A program made the translations under genes and the position numbers. From CAYNHZ01 sp964397445 (GTDB taxonomy: Bacteria; Bacteroidota; Bacteroidia; Bacteroidales; UBA932), in NCBI GenBank assembly GCA_964397445.1, contig CAYNHZ010000004.1, positions 1-64,000 on the forward strand: 64,000 nucleotides of DNA, written 5' to 3'. Numbering within the stretch: the stretch's first letter is position 1; every line of letters starts with the position of its first letter. The notes below the pieces were generated by a model. That model had not been told where the DNA came from. It worked only from the letters and a program-made list of their open reading frames with translations, and did no database searches. Positions 45,375-55,255 of the stretch are shown here, in pieces.

Positions 45375-45767
45375 ATGAATAATGAATCTATTAAAAAATT
45401 TTTGCTACATAAAAGGGTAGAAAATGGTCTATCGCAAGCAGAGATCGCTTCATTACTCAATATCTCACAAACATCATATCATAAAATTGAAAAAGGGAGT
45501 ACATATTTAATTAGTGAAAAGCTCGAACAAATAGCAACCATTCTTGGAGTTACGAAGGAGGAGATCATTTTTGGGCACATATCGGATACCACTAATAGAC
45601 ACATTCTTGGAGAGATGTATCCCTATTATGCAAACAGGGATATATATTTTAATCAATCCTATGACAAATTGATTGAAGAGAAAGAATTAAGGATAAAAGA
45701 GTTAGAATCTATTCTGAGAGACAAAAATGAAATAATACAACTACTAAATGACAAGCATTCACGATAA
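45375..45767 (+). CDS. XRE-family transcriptional regulator
   Basis: A 130-residue DNA-binding protein: HTH_3 domain at about 5-65 (LLHKRVENGLSQAEIASLLN, then ISQTSYHKIEKGSTYL, KLEQIATILGVTKEEIIFG) followed by a coiled-coil tail (EEKELRIKELESILRDKNEI) likely for dimerisation. Targets unknown; the inverted repeat at 45278-45304 is a candidate site for self-control. It ends seven bases from the end of the convergent lipid cluster. Confidence 0.88.
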   Translation: MNNESIKKFLLHKRVENGLSQAEIASLLNISQTSYHKIEKGSTYLISEKLEQIATILGVTKEEIIFGHISDTTNRHILGEMYPYYANRDIYFNQSYDKLIEEKELRIKELESILRDKNEIIQLLNDKHSR

Positions 45768-45774
45768 AAGTATA

Positions 45775-47070
45775 TCATCTCAAATCTACAAATTTGATCT
45801 GCTTTCTCCCTGTTGATGGGGTCTGTTTCTTTAAAATATAATCGATCGGTTCAAAAACTATCTCAGGAGCAACCCTCACTTTAGAGCGAAACATATCTTT
45901 TATCTCTTTTTCGAAATACTCATCTGTCCTATTACTCCCCACCTTTATAACTATCTGATCTGTTCCAAGCTCTCCGGTATATACCTCAATTATATAATTC
46001 ACAATATCCGAAACATTATCGAGTATATCGTATAACGCTGATGGATATAAAGTTGTCCCCTTATATTTTATCATTTGCCCTTTTCTCCCTATAACAGAGC
46101 TCAATCGCATAGAATTTCTACCACACTCACACCCTTCCGAGATACCATAACAAATATCACCGGTTTTAAATCGCAACAGTGGGACCCCCTCAACCCCCAA
46201 TGTGGTAATTGTTACCTCTCCCGGCTGATTTGGAGCAACGAGATTATTATTATCATCTAAGAGCTCAACAATGATGAGATCGACTGGAATATGTCCACCA
46301 CAATGGAATCCACACTCAGTGAATGAGCTTTGCATCTCGGTCGAAGCGTATGTGGAGAAAAGTTCGATCTCAGGCCACTCTTTATTGATTTTTGAACCGA
46401 GAGCACTTAAAACACCATCAGGAGTTCTTAATGACTCCCCGATACATATCGCCTTACGAATAGATGAGTTATGGTAATCTATCCCGTTATCTATTGCAAA
46501 TTCTACAAGTTTCATAAGGAAAGAGGGGACAACAATACACCCTGTAGGTCTTATCCTCTTAATCGTATCCCACTGAAGTTCAGGTATCCCATTACCAACT
46601 CTGACAACACCGCATCCGAGTTCTCTCGCACCGAGGAAATAAGCCAATCCTGCCATAAATCGTTTATCAATAGTAGTCATCAACTGTAAAATATCATTTT
46701 TTGTACACCCGGCAGTAGAAAAAGAGAGGAATTCATTGTAAGCCAATCTGTTAAGATCATTTTCTGTAAGACCGAAAGTGACAGGATCTCCAAGTGTTCC
46801 GGAAGTGGTCACATAATCAATAATCCCATTTGCAGGGACAGAAAAGAAATAATTATTCGAGAGTTGTAAATCTTCTTTTACAGTAACAGGAAGATACTTC
46901 AGATCATCGATTGTAACAATATCACTTTTGTTAATTCTGTTTTCTTGAAAAACTCTTTTGTAATAGGGTGAATTTGTTGAGATATATTGAATTTCCTCAC
47001 GTAATCGACAGTTTTGAAACTCTCTTATCTCATCTGCACTTGAAAATTGTATTTTGGGATCTCTTTTCAT
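45775..47070 (-). CDS. PaaK-like adenylate-forming ligase
   Basis: A 431-residue member of the phenylacetate-CoA ligase branch of adenylate-forming enzymes. It has YVTTSGTLGDPVTFG (P-loop variant, about 88-102), STYASTEMQSSF (adenine/Mg motif), LLRFKTGDIC (ribose Asp), VIGRKGQMIKYKGTTLYP (hinge) and a C-terminal domain ending TPSTGRKQIKF (catalytic Lys). A Cys/His group (FTECGFHCGG, GCECGRNS) may bind a metal. It would activate an aromatic or fatty acid for the cluster. Last gene of the cluster; its ATG overlaps the upstream stop (ATGA). Confidence 0.85.
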   Translation of the reverse strand: MKRDPKIQFSSADEIREFQNCRLREEIQYISTNSPYYKRVFQENRINKSDIVTIDDLKYLPVTVKEDLQLSNNYFFSVPANGIIDYVTTSGTLGDPVTFGLTENDLNRLAYNEFLSFSTAGCTKNDILQLMTTIDKRFMAGLAYFLGARELGCGVVRVGNGIPELQWDTIKRIRPTGCIVVPSFLMKLVEFAIDNGIDYHNSSIRKAICIGESLRTPDGVLSALGSKINKEWPEIELFSTYASTEMQSSFTECGFHCGGHIPVDLIIVELLDDNNNLVAPNQPGEVTITTLGVEGVPLLRFKTGDICYGISEGCECGRNSMRLSSVIGRKGQMIKYKGTTLYPSALYDILDNVSDIVNYIIEVYTGELGTDQIVIKVGSNRTDEYFEKEIKDMFRSKVRVAPEIVFEPIDYILKKQTPSTGRKQIKFVDLR

Positions 47071-48719
47071 TTTTCTCTCTCTTTAATTATAGATTCTATC
47101 TCCTTCCGCTCAGATTTATATGGTATCGAACATTGCAAAGCGTGTTTATACATCATAATAGCTTTAGTATTATCTCCAAAACAAGAGAGATAATCTCCTA
47201 CTATTTTATATGTGAAAAAGTGATTTGGATTATACTCCAAAAATTTGAGAATATATGCCCTATCCAACTCCTTCTCTTCTTCTATCGCATTATTTATCAA
47301 CTCAATCCCCTCTCGATATGACAAAAGTCTCTGAAGATCATTAGTTATAAACTCTTTGTCCTCCTCAATGTCAAGATCATATCTCCTAATCGGCTTAGAT
47401 GTCCCCTCAAAAAACTCTTTAAGGTCATAACAGACTATTTGCCCTGATTGCCAGGGTTTAGTAGAGATCCATATCTTTTTCTCTGATGGTTTGAAAACCA
47501 CCGAATGGTGACCAATAGATTGATTTAGAGTCATCTCATTTCCAATTCCTATATCTATTCCATCTTTTCCAAATCTATCTCTTAGAATTGAAACAGACTT
47601 AATCAGATCTATAGGATAATTTTGCTCAAGTAACTGCTCTAAACGGTCATATCTATACTTACTATCACTATTTTCAATATTCTCTTCATTATAACTATTG
47701 TTTGACATCCTCTCAGAGAGAAAATGGTTTGTTGATATAATTACATCCCCCCTATGCATATATAAAACTGTTTCCGATGGTGTTTTCTCAATTATTGCAC
47801 ATCTATTATCACTATCAGAACCTATTAATATCGATTCACTTACAAATGTAGTACGGGACGAAGCAATAGAATAAGCCTGTTCGATATTTGATGCATATTG
47901 AAGTATCTCCCTCGTCAATATAGATATTGGAGTTGCAGCTGAAGTTGGAATTGCCCCTTTTGAAGCATTAATTGTTACAGTGAGTCCACACTCATTCATT
48001 CCCGAAAGGACTCCTATCATCCCTGCCCATCCAATACTCACATATTTATATCCGCTATCAGGCATAGCAAAAGTTATAAGCTTATTCTCAGCAAAATCAT
48101 CTCCAAGGTAGAAATCAAAATTTCTCCCAACCACCAAAGTACTATCGGCACTTTTATCATCCCAAACCCCAAATGAGCTACAACCCACCAACATATATTG
48201 CTGCATAGCATGACCTATATCGTGAGCTGCGTGGTAATTCAATTGTCTCTCGTATGGTGTTCCGATTGCATTATAATCCTCAGTACAGAATTTTGACATA
48301 GCTGCAATCTCCTCCCTGTATTCAAACGGTACATATTTTCCAAGATTTCTATTGAAAATTATAATCAACCTCTTTAGAAAACCAAGATAGCTATCCGATG
48401 GAACAATATCCTTGATTTTATTGATAAAAACATCCTCTTGGTATCTCATAAGCTCTTTTGTCAACACCCCTTGTTTTGCCCCCCTCGAAATGCCGGATCC
48501 AGAGACATATAACTCCCATAACCCACTCGAATCCTTATGAATATACGAATCTTCAACACATAGTGTATCTCCCTTATAATATGTATGATAATCATCTACA
48601 TTAATCATAACATTCGGATCTCCAAGATCTGCACTTGTATATAAAAAAACAGAAATTCCAAATAGAAGCACTATCAACGATACAATTGTCAAAAGAATTT
48701 TAAGAATTACTTTAATCAT
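47067..48719 (-). CDS. C45-family autoproteolytic acyltransferase/hydrolase
   Basis: A 550-residue membrane-anchored protein: one N-terminal helix (ILLTIVSLIVLLFGISVFLY), then a long periplasmic Ntn-hydrolase domain of the peptidase C45 class (penicillin acyl-CoA acyltransferase type). The expected self-cleavage site and nucleophile is Cys180 in LVGCSSFGVWD; other family marks are VVGRNFDFY, SIGWAGMIGVLSGMNECGLTVTINA and the late N in STNHF. The last 100 residues are helical, possibly TPR-like. In this cluster it may transfer or remove an acyl chain outside the inner membrane. ATGA overlap with the gene before it. Confidence 0.82.
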   Translation of the reverse strand: MIKVILKILLTIVSLIVLLFGISVFLYTSADLGDPNVMINVDDYHTYYKGDTLCVEDSYIHKDSSGLWELYVSGSGISRGAKQGVLTKELMRYQEDVFINKIKDIVPSDSYLGFLKRLIIIFNRNLGKYVPFEYREEIAAMSKFCTEDYNAIGTPYERQLNYHAAHDIGHAMQQYMLVGCSSFGVWDDKSADSTLVVGRNFDFYLGDDFAENKLITFAMPDSGYKYVSIGWAGMIGVLSGMNECGLTVTINASKGAIPTSAATPISILTREILQYASNIEQAYSIASSRTTFVSESILIGSDSDNRCAIIEKTPSETVLYMHRGDVIISTNHFLSERMSNNSYNEENIENSDSKYRYDRLEQLLEQNYPIDLIKSVSILRDRFGKDGIDIGIGNEMTLNQSIGHHSVVFKPSEKKIWISTKPWQSGQIVCYDLKEFFEGTSKPIRRYDLDIEEDKEFITNDLQRLLSYREGIELINNAIEEEKELDRAYILKFLEYNPNHFFTYKIVGDYLSCFGDNTKAIMMYKHALQCSIPYKSERKEIESIIKEREK

Positions 48720-50245
48720 ATAATTTTAAATTTAGAATCAAGTTGGTTATCCGATATAACTATCTCCGCACAAGTTGCTGCAGCAGTCATTGTAACACCT
48801 ATAACTCCGTGAACATTATTATTCTGTCCCGTCAAAAACAGATTATTCAATTTTGTTCTGGTAGGTATAAAAGAGGCGATCCCATTTTTATAATCCTTTA
48901 AATATCCGTAAGCTGATCCCATAGGTGTCCCTGTATAGGATTGATATGTTAGCGGAGAGGCTGTATAATGGTGAAGAATTGAATCTTTTATAGGGATAAA
49001 ATGTTCTGTAAAATCTAATATATTGTTATATATCAATTCTTTGAGTTGATTGTATTCATCTCCTCTATCACCGCTACGAGTGCTATTCCATCGTTCAAAA
49101 ATGGAACTATTTATAGGGGAAATAATGGTTACTACATCACTGTATTTCTGTGTGAGTGAAGAGTTTTGAGTATTGAGCATAATAGCCTTAGGAAGGAGAT
49201 TCGATCCCTCCATAACACTATCCCATACATCCTTTGTGCGATAGAAATAAAAATTCTTATTCAGATAGGGGAAAGTATTTGGTTTCATTTGAAAAAAGAC
49301 AGAAAACAGTCCATAGGTATTTGGCAATAATGCCAACCGAGATCTAAGATTTTTTCTAACTACAGAGGTATATGAAAGGATCTCAAACGTTCTCATTGGA
49401 TGGAGATTCGAGATAAATTTTTTGGCAAAAACCTTTTTTGAATTATCTATATCTATACTCTCTACAACAGCCCCATTGGCATTTATTGATGTTACCTTCG
49501 AGTTGAGAAATACCTCTCCCCCATTTGCCCTTATTTGATCAACCAGTAGATCGGCAACACGATAAGTCCCCCCCAATATTTTATACCCCCCCTCTATATT
49601 GGAGTGATTAATCATTGAGTGGTGATAAAGAGTCGATGAATTGCGAACCCCTCCGTATAAGAGATTTGTCCCAGCAAGAAGTGAGCGTAAAGTGGTGTCT
49701 GAAACACATTGATCTATAAAGTCAGAAGCACTTATACCGATATTATCATAAAAAGCATTTGACCCCTCTGTAAATCTATAAGGCTCTTTTACTATCAATT
49801 CGGGATCAATATCAATAGATATACCTATCTCCTTAATTCTCTTACAATACTTTTCAATCCCCCCCCTCTGAGATGGAAATTGCTCAATCAAAGAGGAGAT
49901 AAACCTATCATACTCCCCTTTATACGAAAATGATTCTCCATCCATAAAGGTGATGACATCAAAATCTTCATCTAATCTCATAAGAGACAATTTATCAAGA
50001 ATCCCAAAATATTGGAAAAACCTATTCATTATCTGCCCATCTGCCAAACTACCAACATAATGTACACCGCTATCAAAAGTCACCCCTCCCCTTTTAAAGG
50101 ATTGTAAACAACCACCACATTTAGCATCTTGTTCAAAAATAGAGACCTTGTACCCATTTTTACTCAAAATAACGCCACACTCTAAGGCCCCTAACCCTCC
50201 ACCTATTATAACAATATCATAAGGACTCTCCATAACACTATACAT
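48716..50245 (-). CDS. FAD-dependent oxidoreductase, phytoene-desaturase-like
   Basis: A 509-residue flavoprotein. Rossmann motif IVIIGGGLGALECGVIL with the second-strand Glu (FEQDAKCGGCLQSF), then FDSGVHYVG, a middle GGTYRVADLLVDQI and GGEVFLNSKV, and the C-terminal flavin motif NNVHGVIGVTMTAAATCAEIV. This is the CrtI/phytoene desaturase and carotenoid isomerase class. In a polyene or flexirubin-like pathway it could desaturate or isomerise the chain. The start is ATG 50245 or the second ATG at 50233; the former overlaps the upstream gene by eight bases. Confidence 0.85.
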   Translation of the reverse strand: MYSVMESPYDIVIIGGGLGALECGVILSKNGYKVSIFEQDAKCGGCLQSFKRGGVTFDSGVHYVGSLADGQIMNRFFQYFGILDKLSLMRLDEDFDVITFMDGESFSYKGEYDRFISSLIEQFPSQRGGIEKYCKRIKEIGISIDIDPELIVKEPYRFTEGSNAFYDNIGISASDFIDQCVSDTTLRSLLAGTNLLYGGVRNSSTLYHHSMINHSNIEGGYKILGGTYRVADLLVDQIRANGGEVFLNSKVTSINANGAVVESIDIDNSKKVFAKKFISNLHPMRTFEILSYTSVVRKNLRSRLALLPNTYGLFSVFFQMKPNTFPYLNKNFYFYRTKDVWDSVMEGSNLLPKAIMLNTQNSSLTQKYSDVVTIISPINSSIFERWNSTRSGDRGDEYNQLKELIYNNILDFTEHFIPIKDSILHHYTASPLTYQSYTGTPMGSAYGYLKDYKNGIASFIPTRTKLNNLFLTGQNNNVHGVIGVTMTAAATCAEIVISDNQLDSKFKII

Positions 50246-53200
50246 TTATATGTTTTAAAATAAAAAGTGTATTACTTGTAGTAGTCCCCTCTATAACATC
50301 AACACTCATAGAGTTTTTTTGAGCTATCGAATAGATCATCCCCCTTGAGAGGAAGCACAGAGGTCCATCAGTCTTATTAAATTTGATAATTTTCGTCGAC
50401 CATTTCTCGGTCCTCTCCGTTACAGAATGTTTATTGACAATAGAGGTGTCTCCATCTCGAATCACAACCACTCCATCCCGATTCAGATGATTAATACAAC
50501 GTTCAATCACAGCAATTTGAGAGTCCTGATCAATATAGTGCAGCACATCGCTAATAATAAATCCGTCCGCAAAAGGAATTTGAAATGTCCTAATATCGCC
50601 ATACAGAAACTCAATGTCTTCACACTTCGAAAAACAATTATTTGCAACTGCAATCTTCTCTTGGTCATAATCAACCCCTACGATCCGCCTCCTATTAGAG
50701 AGGATATATAACATATAACTCATTGCTCCATAACCACAACCGAGATCAACTATAAACCCATCTCTCGGTAAAACTCTATCATATCTATCATACCACCCTT
50801 CAAGTTTCATTTTAACCCTCATATACCACTCAAGAACAGGTCCTTTATAGATATAATTCTTTATGATCGCATCTCTGCAAAATGGATTGGATGTTCTATT
50901 AAATTGATCATAGAGAGATATATACTCTTTTTTAAAAAAGGCAGATATGGATTTTGTTTTTTCTTGGTATGTTGTCCCGTATTTATCAGATCCATAGGGA
51001 ATTCTCTCTAAAATCTTTGAAACAATCAACCCTTTTTTAATATAGAACGGCTGTTTTTTTGATGAAACAAGACCAGGTCCATACAAAATAATCGGGACAA
51101 TATCGAGTTTAAGTCTCTCTGCAAGGAAGAAAGCCCCTTTATGAAAACGTTGAATATTACAGGAGGGTGAACGGGTCCCTTCAGGAAAAACAACAACACT
51201 ATATCCATCATTAACCTTATCAATAAGAGATTGTGGGATAACATCGAACCCCTCTCCAACATAGTAGAAATCTAAAAAACGGACAATCCTACCCAAAACA
51301 GGGGAGTTCCACACCCAACTATTAGTAACCATTATAAACTTTTTATTCAATACTAATAATTTCAATGTATCAATATAAGATTGATGATTGACAATAACAA
51401 CAGCAGGCGTCTCAAAAGTTTCACCCGTTTCATTGATATATATCTCCTTATTTAGCAACATCATCTTTAGAAAAGAGCGACACGACCAACTTGTGAAACT
51501 ATGGATGATCGATTTTCGTCTTTTCATTGAGATCGGAAGCAAAAACGATAATAAAATAGCAAATTGGATAATATAGCATCCCAAGAGGAAGAGGGAGAAA
51601 GCATATATTGTATAGAATAAACTCAAAATAGTAAATGGAAAACCACCCTTAGATGTTTGAGATGTTATTAGAACCCTGAAAATATATGGTGGCACTATAA
51701 ATGCCACAAAAACAACAACTATTATCCCCAAAAGGGAGATTTGCCCCAAAGAGTGCATTGCAGGGTGCTTTGCAAAGATGAGTGCACCCATCCCAACAAT
51801 TATCGCAAAAGAAGAGAAGAATATCGCAGTCTTATGATGTGCAAGCACTTTTGATCTATCTTTATACTCTTTCAACAGTCCATCCATTATAAAGATACTA
51901 AAATCGTCCCCTATACCGAAAATGAAAGTGGATAGAATGATAGTAACAATATTAAAATCTATCCCCAAAATATTCATTACTCCTATGATAATCAGCCAAC
52001 TTAGAAACATAGGCAGAAAAGAGATCAGCGTCAATTCTATCCTTCCGTAAGAGAACATAAGGGCAAGAAAAATCAAAATTCCGGATATATAAAGGATGAA
52101 ATAGAAATCATTGCTCACATCTTCCACCATTTTACCTGCAAAGAATGCTTTATCAGCAATAATTACCCCATTTTGAGAATTTATAGTGGAGTATAAGTAA
52201 TTTTTATCTGACTCCGACAGATTGACTTGAGCAATTAGAGCGTTCATAGAATTTGTTCCGGAAACCCAATTGTTCAATAGATCAGAATATTGACCGTCAG
52301 AGTTATAAAGCAGTTTTGTATACTTTTTATTTATCACCTTTTCAAAATCTGAAAAAGCCCCCTCGTCAAATCCGAGTTTTAACCCTATTTGGTCTATTTT
52401 TTTATAAATTTGCTCTCCACCATACTTATCAATCAAAGTGTTCCACCTCTCTAACCTATAACTCTGCAACGAATCTGAAATCAAAAAATCGTTTACCGCC
52501 GAATAAGATTCAATCCACCCTTTATCCTCTAAAGAGTCAAGGGATCTGCACAGATTTGAATAGTTTACAATGGCCTCATCAATATTTTCTGAGTATGCAA
52601 TAAACATCACCGAAGATTTCAATGAGTCCCCTTTAGTAAATGAATTCAGTCTATCCTCTGCCATCTTCAAATTTGGTTCATCATAGTTTAGTTTCATCAT
52701 ATCACTATCAAAACCAACTTTTCCGAAGAGAGTGCCCAACACCACAGAAATAACTATAATCGCCCACACAAGAGGCCTATATGTATCGAGGTGCAAATCA
52801 GATAATTTCTCAACAAACATTAACAGTTTTCCCCTTTTCTCTGTCCCTTTAGTTACAGTTAGAAAATGGGGCAAGAAAATAAGAGAGAAAAGGGTAGTCC
52901 CCACCAATGTTAATGATGAAAAGAGTCCGAAATCTTGCAACAACTTAGAATTGGTAAAGAGTAGCCCTGCAAATGCCCCGATTGTGGTAAAACTCCCTAC
53001 GGTAAGAGGATAAGACAACTCTTTGATTAACTGTCTTATATCTGTAGAATGATTTGTATGGGACAATACGTGCAAAGAGTAACTGAGGGCAATTCCGAAA
53101 ATCACAGAGCCCGAACCAACAGCAATTAAAGAGATCTCACCTACAAATAGATAAATAAAGGCAAGTGAGAAAAGGGCACCATAGATTACAGGGGTTATGA

Positions 53201-54089
53201 CTAAAAAGACACTATATCTGTTTCTAAAAGCCAATGTTATGAATATCAGCACAATAATAATAGCAACATTCAATGTAAAAAGGCTATCTTTCTTGATTTG
53301 TTTTGCATTATACTCAGCTATTGCAGGGATACCGAAATACTCCCCATTCACAGATAAGTCACCCTTATTAACCACCTTCAAAGAGGATTCTATCACATCA
53401 ATTATGTGTCTATTTTCCTTATTAGAAAGGAGATGAGTCGGTTGGATTGTGCACAGCAAAGTCCCCCTATCTTTCGAAAATATATAGTTATCAATAATTT
53501 CATAATTGAAATTATTACCGAGACTCTGAAGCTTCTGAAGGTTACTTGTCCCGATCGACAGAGGATCTTTATAGATAAAATCTGATATATAATTTCCTAT
53601 GGGTGATATGAGGGCATTATAGTTCTGCCCCATTTTTAATTCAATATTTTTATCATTTAGGAGGGTGTCCAATCTATCAAAGTCCGAATCATCGAGAAAA
53701 ATGGGAAGATTGTCATATATAAAAGATGTGTATTTACCTATCAATGTATCATTTACTTGAACTGATAATACTGCATCATCTGAAAACTTCTCATCACTCC
53801 CCACCAAGACAGAGAATTGTTTTGCAGCCTCTATCATCCTATCCAAATCCTCTTCTTGAGGATCTTGAGAGTTTGATGAAAACATCACCACAAATCGATC
53901 TTTTACAGACAAACAATCATAAATAAGTGAGAAATCTTTATCATCGGGAAAGAAAGTATTTATATCCTCAACATATTTCACCTTTAAAGCTGCAAAAGCA
54001 AAAAGAATAGTAGATATAGACAATACTATCCACATTACCAATTTGTTACGGCTGAAAAAATCAAATATACTAACAAATATTTTATCCAT
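50238..54089 (-). CDS. Trifunctional MMPL transporter / PlsC-type acyltransferase / SAM methyltransferase
   Basis: A 1283-residue fusion of three proteins. Residues 1 to about 830 are an MMPL/RND-type lipid exporter: helix at 15-35, a large periplasmic loop, a bundle of helices about 265-410 (GSGSVIFGIALSYSLHVLSH), a second loop and a second bundle (about 655-830; TFIFGIGDDFSIFIMDGL). Residues about 885-1070 are a lysophospholipid acyltransferase with HX4D in NHQSYID (His902) and VVFPEGTRS. Residues about 1100-1283 are a class I methyltransferase with motif I IVDLGCGYGA, acidic VGVDYDQEKI, YGDIRTF and ISDVLHYID. Making, capping and exporting the lipid in one chain suggests channelling at the inner membrane. 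This architecture is known in Bacteroidota lipid clusters (from memory). Confidence 0.88.
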   Translation of the reverse strand: MDKIFVSIFDFFSRNKLVMWIVLSISTILFAFAALKVKYVEDINTFFPDDKDFSLIYDCLSVKDRFVVMFSSNSQDPQEEDLDRMIEAAKQFSVLVGSDEKFSDDAVLSVQVNDTLIGKYTSFIYDNLPIFLDDSDFDRLDTLLNDKNIELKMGQNYNALISPIGNYISDFIYKDPLSIGTSNLQKLQSLGNNFNYEIIDNYIFSKDRGTLLCTIQPTHLLSNKENRHIIDVIESSLKVVNKGDLSVNGEYFGIPAIAEYNAKQIKKDSLFTLNVAIIIVLIFITLAFRNRYSVFLVITPVIYGALFSLAFIYLFVGEISLIAVGSGSVIFGIALSYSLHVLSHTNHSTDIRQLIKELSYPLTVGSFTTIGAFAGLLFTNSKLLQDFGLFSSLTLVGTTLFSLIFLPHFLTVTKGTEKRGKLLMFVEKLSDLHLDTYRPLVWAIIVISVVLGTLFGKVGFDSDMMKLNYDEPNLKMAEDRLNSFTKGDSLKSSVMFIAYSENIDEAIVNYSNLCRSLDSLEDKGWIESYSAVNDFLISDSLQSYRLERWNTLIDKYGGEQIYKKIDQIGLKLGFDEGAFSDFEKVINKKYTKLLYNSDGQYSDLLNNWVSGTNSMNALIAQVNLSESDKNYLYSTINSQNGVIIADKAFFAGKMVEDVSNDFYFILYISGILIFLALMFSYGRIELTLISFLPMFLSWLIIIGVMNILGIDFNIVTIILSTFIFGIGDDFSIFIMDGLLKEYKDRSKVLAHHKTAIFFSSFAIIVGMGALIFAKHPAMHSLGQISLLGIIVVVFVAFIVPPYIFRVLITSQTSKGGFPFTILSLFYTIYAFSLFLLGCYIIQFAILLSFLLPISMKRRKSIIHSFTSWSCRSFLKMMLLNKEIYINETGETFETPAVVIVNHQSYIDTLKLLVLNKKFIMVTNSWVWNSPVLGRIVRFLDFYYVGEGFDVIPQSLIDKVNDGYSVVVFPEGTRSPSCNIQRFHKGAFFLAERLKLDIVPIILYGPGLVSSKKQPFYIKKGLIVSKILERIPYGSDKYGTTYQEKTKSISAFFKKEYISLYDQFNRTSNPFCRDAIIKNYIYKGPVLEWYMRVKMKLEGWYDRYDRVLPRDGFIVDLGCGYGAMSYMLYILSNRRRIVGVDYDQEKIAVANNCFSKCEDIEFLYGDIRTFQIPFADGFIISDVLHYIDQDSQIAVIERCINHLNRDGVVVIRDGDTSIVNKHSVTERTEKWSTKIIKFNKTDGPLCFLSRGMIYSIAQKNSMSVDVIEGTTTSNTLFILKHINV

Positions 54090-55251
54090 TCCTTCTCCCC
54101 CTGAATAATAACAATACTAAAAATGATACAATATAGACAGCAATTCCGCAAACAGCTCCGAAAACTACCGCCCCATAAAGATATTGAAACAGGTTGTTGT
54201 AAACATTCTCAAACGAGATAGTAGAGAGCGATAAATTCGAATCCGTACTAAGAAGAAGTCCTCCGGTGTAATAGCTTCCGTACAATATAAACGGGATCAT
54301 TGGCGGAACACTTATATTTGAACATATTACTGTTAAAATAGTGTTTAGTTTCAGGAAATGGGAGACCACTCCAGCCACTATCATTTGATACCCCCAAATA
54401 GGAAAAATACCGAAAAAAATCCCCAATCCTATTGAGGCAGCCACTTTGTTGTTAGACTGTTTGGAATTAATTATATTTTCTTGAATAAATCTTTTAATAT
54501 TCTCTTTTTTCAAAGATTTAATAAATTTCCAAGGGAAATAGACAAACAGAGAAATGATAAGAAGTATTGAGTTTAAGGTACTTATCCTTACAAAATCCCT
54601 AAACGGTTTGAAATGTGATACCCTCTGATTATCTGGGGGATAATAGACACGAATCGGTATATTAAGTACCTCAACACCATTCCAAGCTCCTCTGACAATC
54701 GTCTCAACCTCAAATTCATATCTATTCGTAAAAAATTTTATCCCCTCAAGTCTTTTGATAGGATAGAGGCGAAATCCAGATTGAGTATCCGACAATCTCT
54801 TCCCTGTCTCTGCAAAAAACCAGAAATTAGAGAATTTGTTTGCGAAAGTGTTTCTGGAAGGCATATTTTCAGAATCAAAATTTCTTGCACCTACAATCAG
54901 ACTATTCGGGTTATCTTCAAGAGATTGAGCAAACAAAGGGATATCCGAAGGGAAATGTTGTCCATCAGAATCTATAGTTAAAACATAATCAAATTGGTGT
55001 TCGATAGCATATTTAAAAGATTGCTTTATCGCATACCCTTTTCCCCTGTTTTTTGGATAAGATATATAACAAACACCCATCTCAGTTAAGATAGAGAGGG
55101 TCTCATCAGTAGAGCCGTCATCAACAACAATTATATCATCCGTATAATTATGTGTTTGTTCAATAACCGATCTTATCGTACCTCCATTATTAAAAGTGGG
55201 TATTGCGACAATAACTTTATGGTTGGTTAATATTTGTTTAGTATCTATCAC
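54082..55251 (-). CDS. GT2 glycosyltransferase fused to DUF2062
   Basis: A 389-residue protein. Residues about 10-230 are a GT-A family 2 glycosyltransferase of the dolichol-phosphate-mannose-synthase type: VIVAIPTFNNGGTI, DDIIVVDDGSTDET, NRGKGYAIKQS, LTIDSDGQH (DxD) and SDTQSGFRLYPI. Residues about 235-385 hold four or more membrane helices with the DUF2062 signature (KVAASIGLGIFFGIFPIWGYQM; SNISVPPMIPFILYGSYYTG). It probably adds a sugar to a lipid at the inner membrane. Eight bases overlap with the transporter fusion downstream. Confidence 0.87.
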   Translation of the reverse strand: MIDTKQILTNHKVIVAIPTFNNGGTIRSVIEQTHNYTDDIIVVDDGSTDETLSILTEMGVCYISYPKNRGKGYAIKQSFKYAIEHQFDYVLTIDSDGQHFPSDIPLFAQSLEDNPNSLIVGARNFDSENMPSRNTFANKFSNFWFFAETGKRLSDTQSGFRLYPIKRLEGIKFFTNRYEFEVETIVRGAWNGVEVLNIPIRVYYPPDNQRVSHFKPFRDFVRISTLNSILLIISLFVYFPWKFIKSLKKENIKRFIQENIINSKQSNNKVAASIGLGIFFGIFPIWGYQMIVAGVVSHFLKLNTILTVICSNISVPPMIPFILYGSYYTGGLLLSTDSNLSLSTISFENVYNNLFQYLYGAVVFGAVCGIAVYIVSFLVLLLFRGRRNG

Positions 55252-55255
55252 CGTA

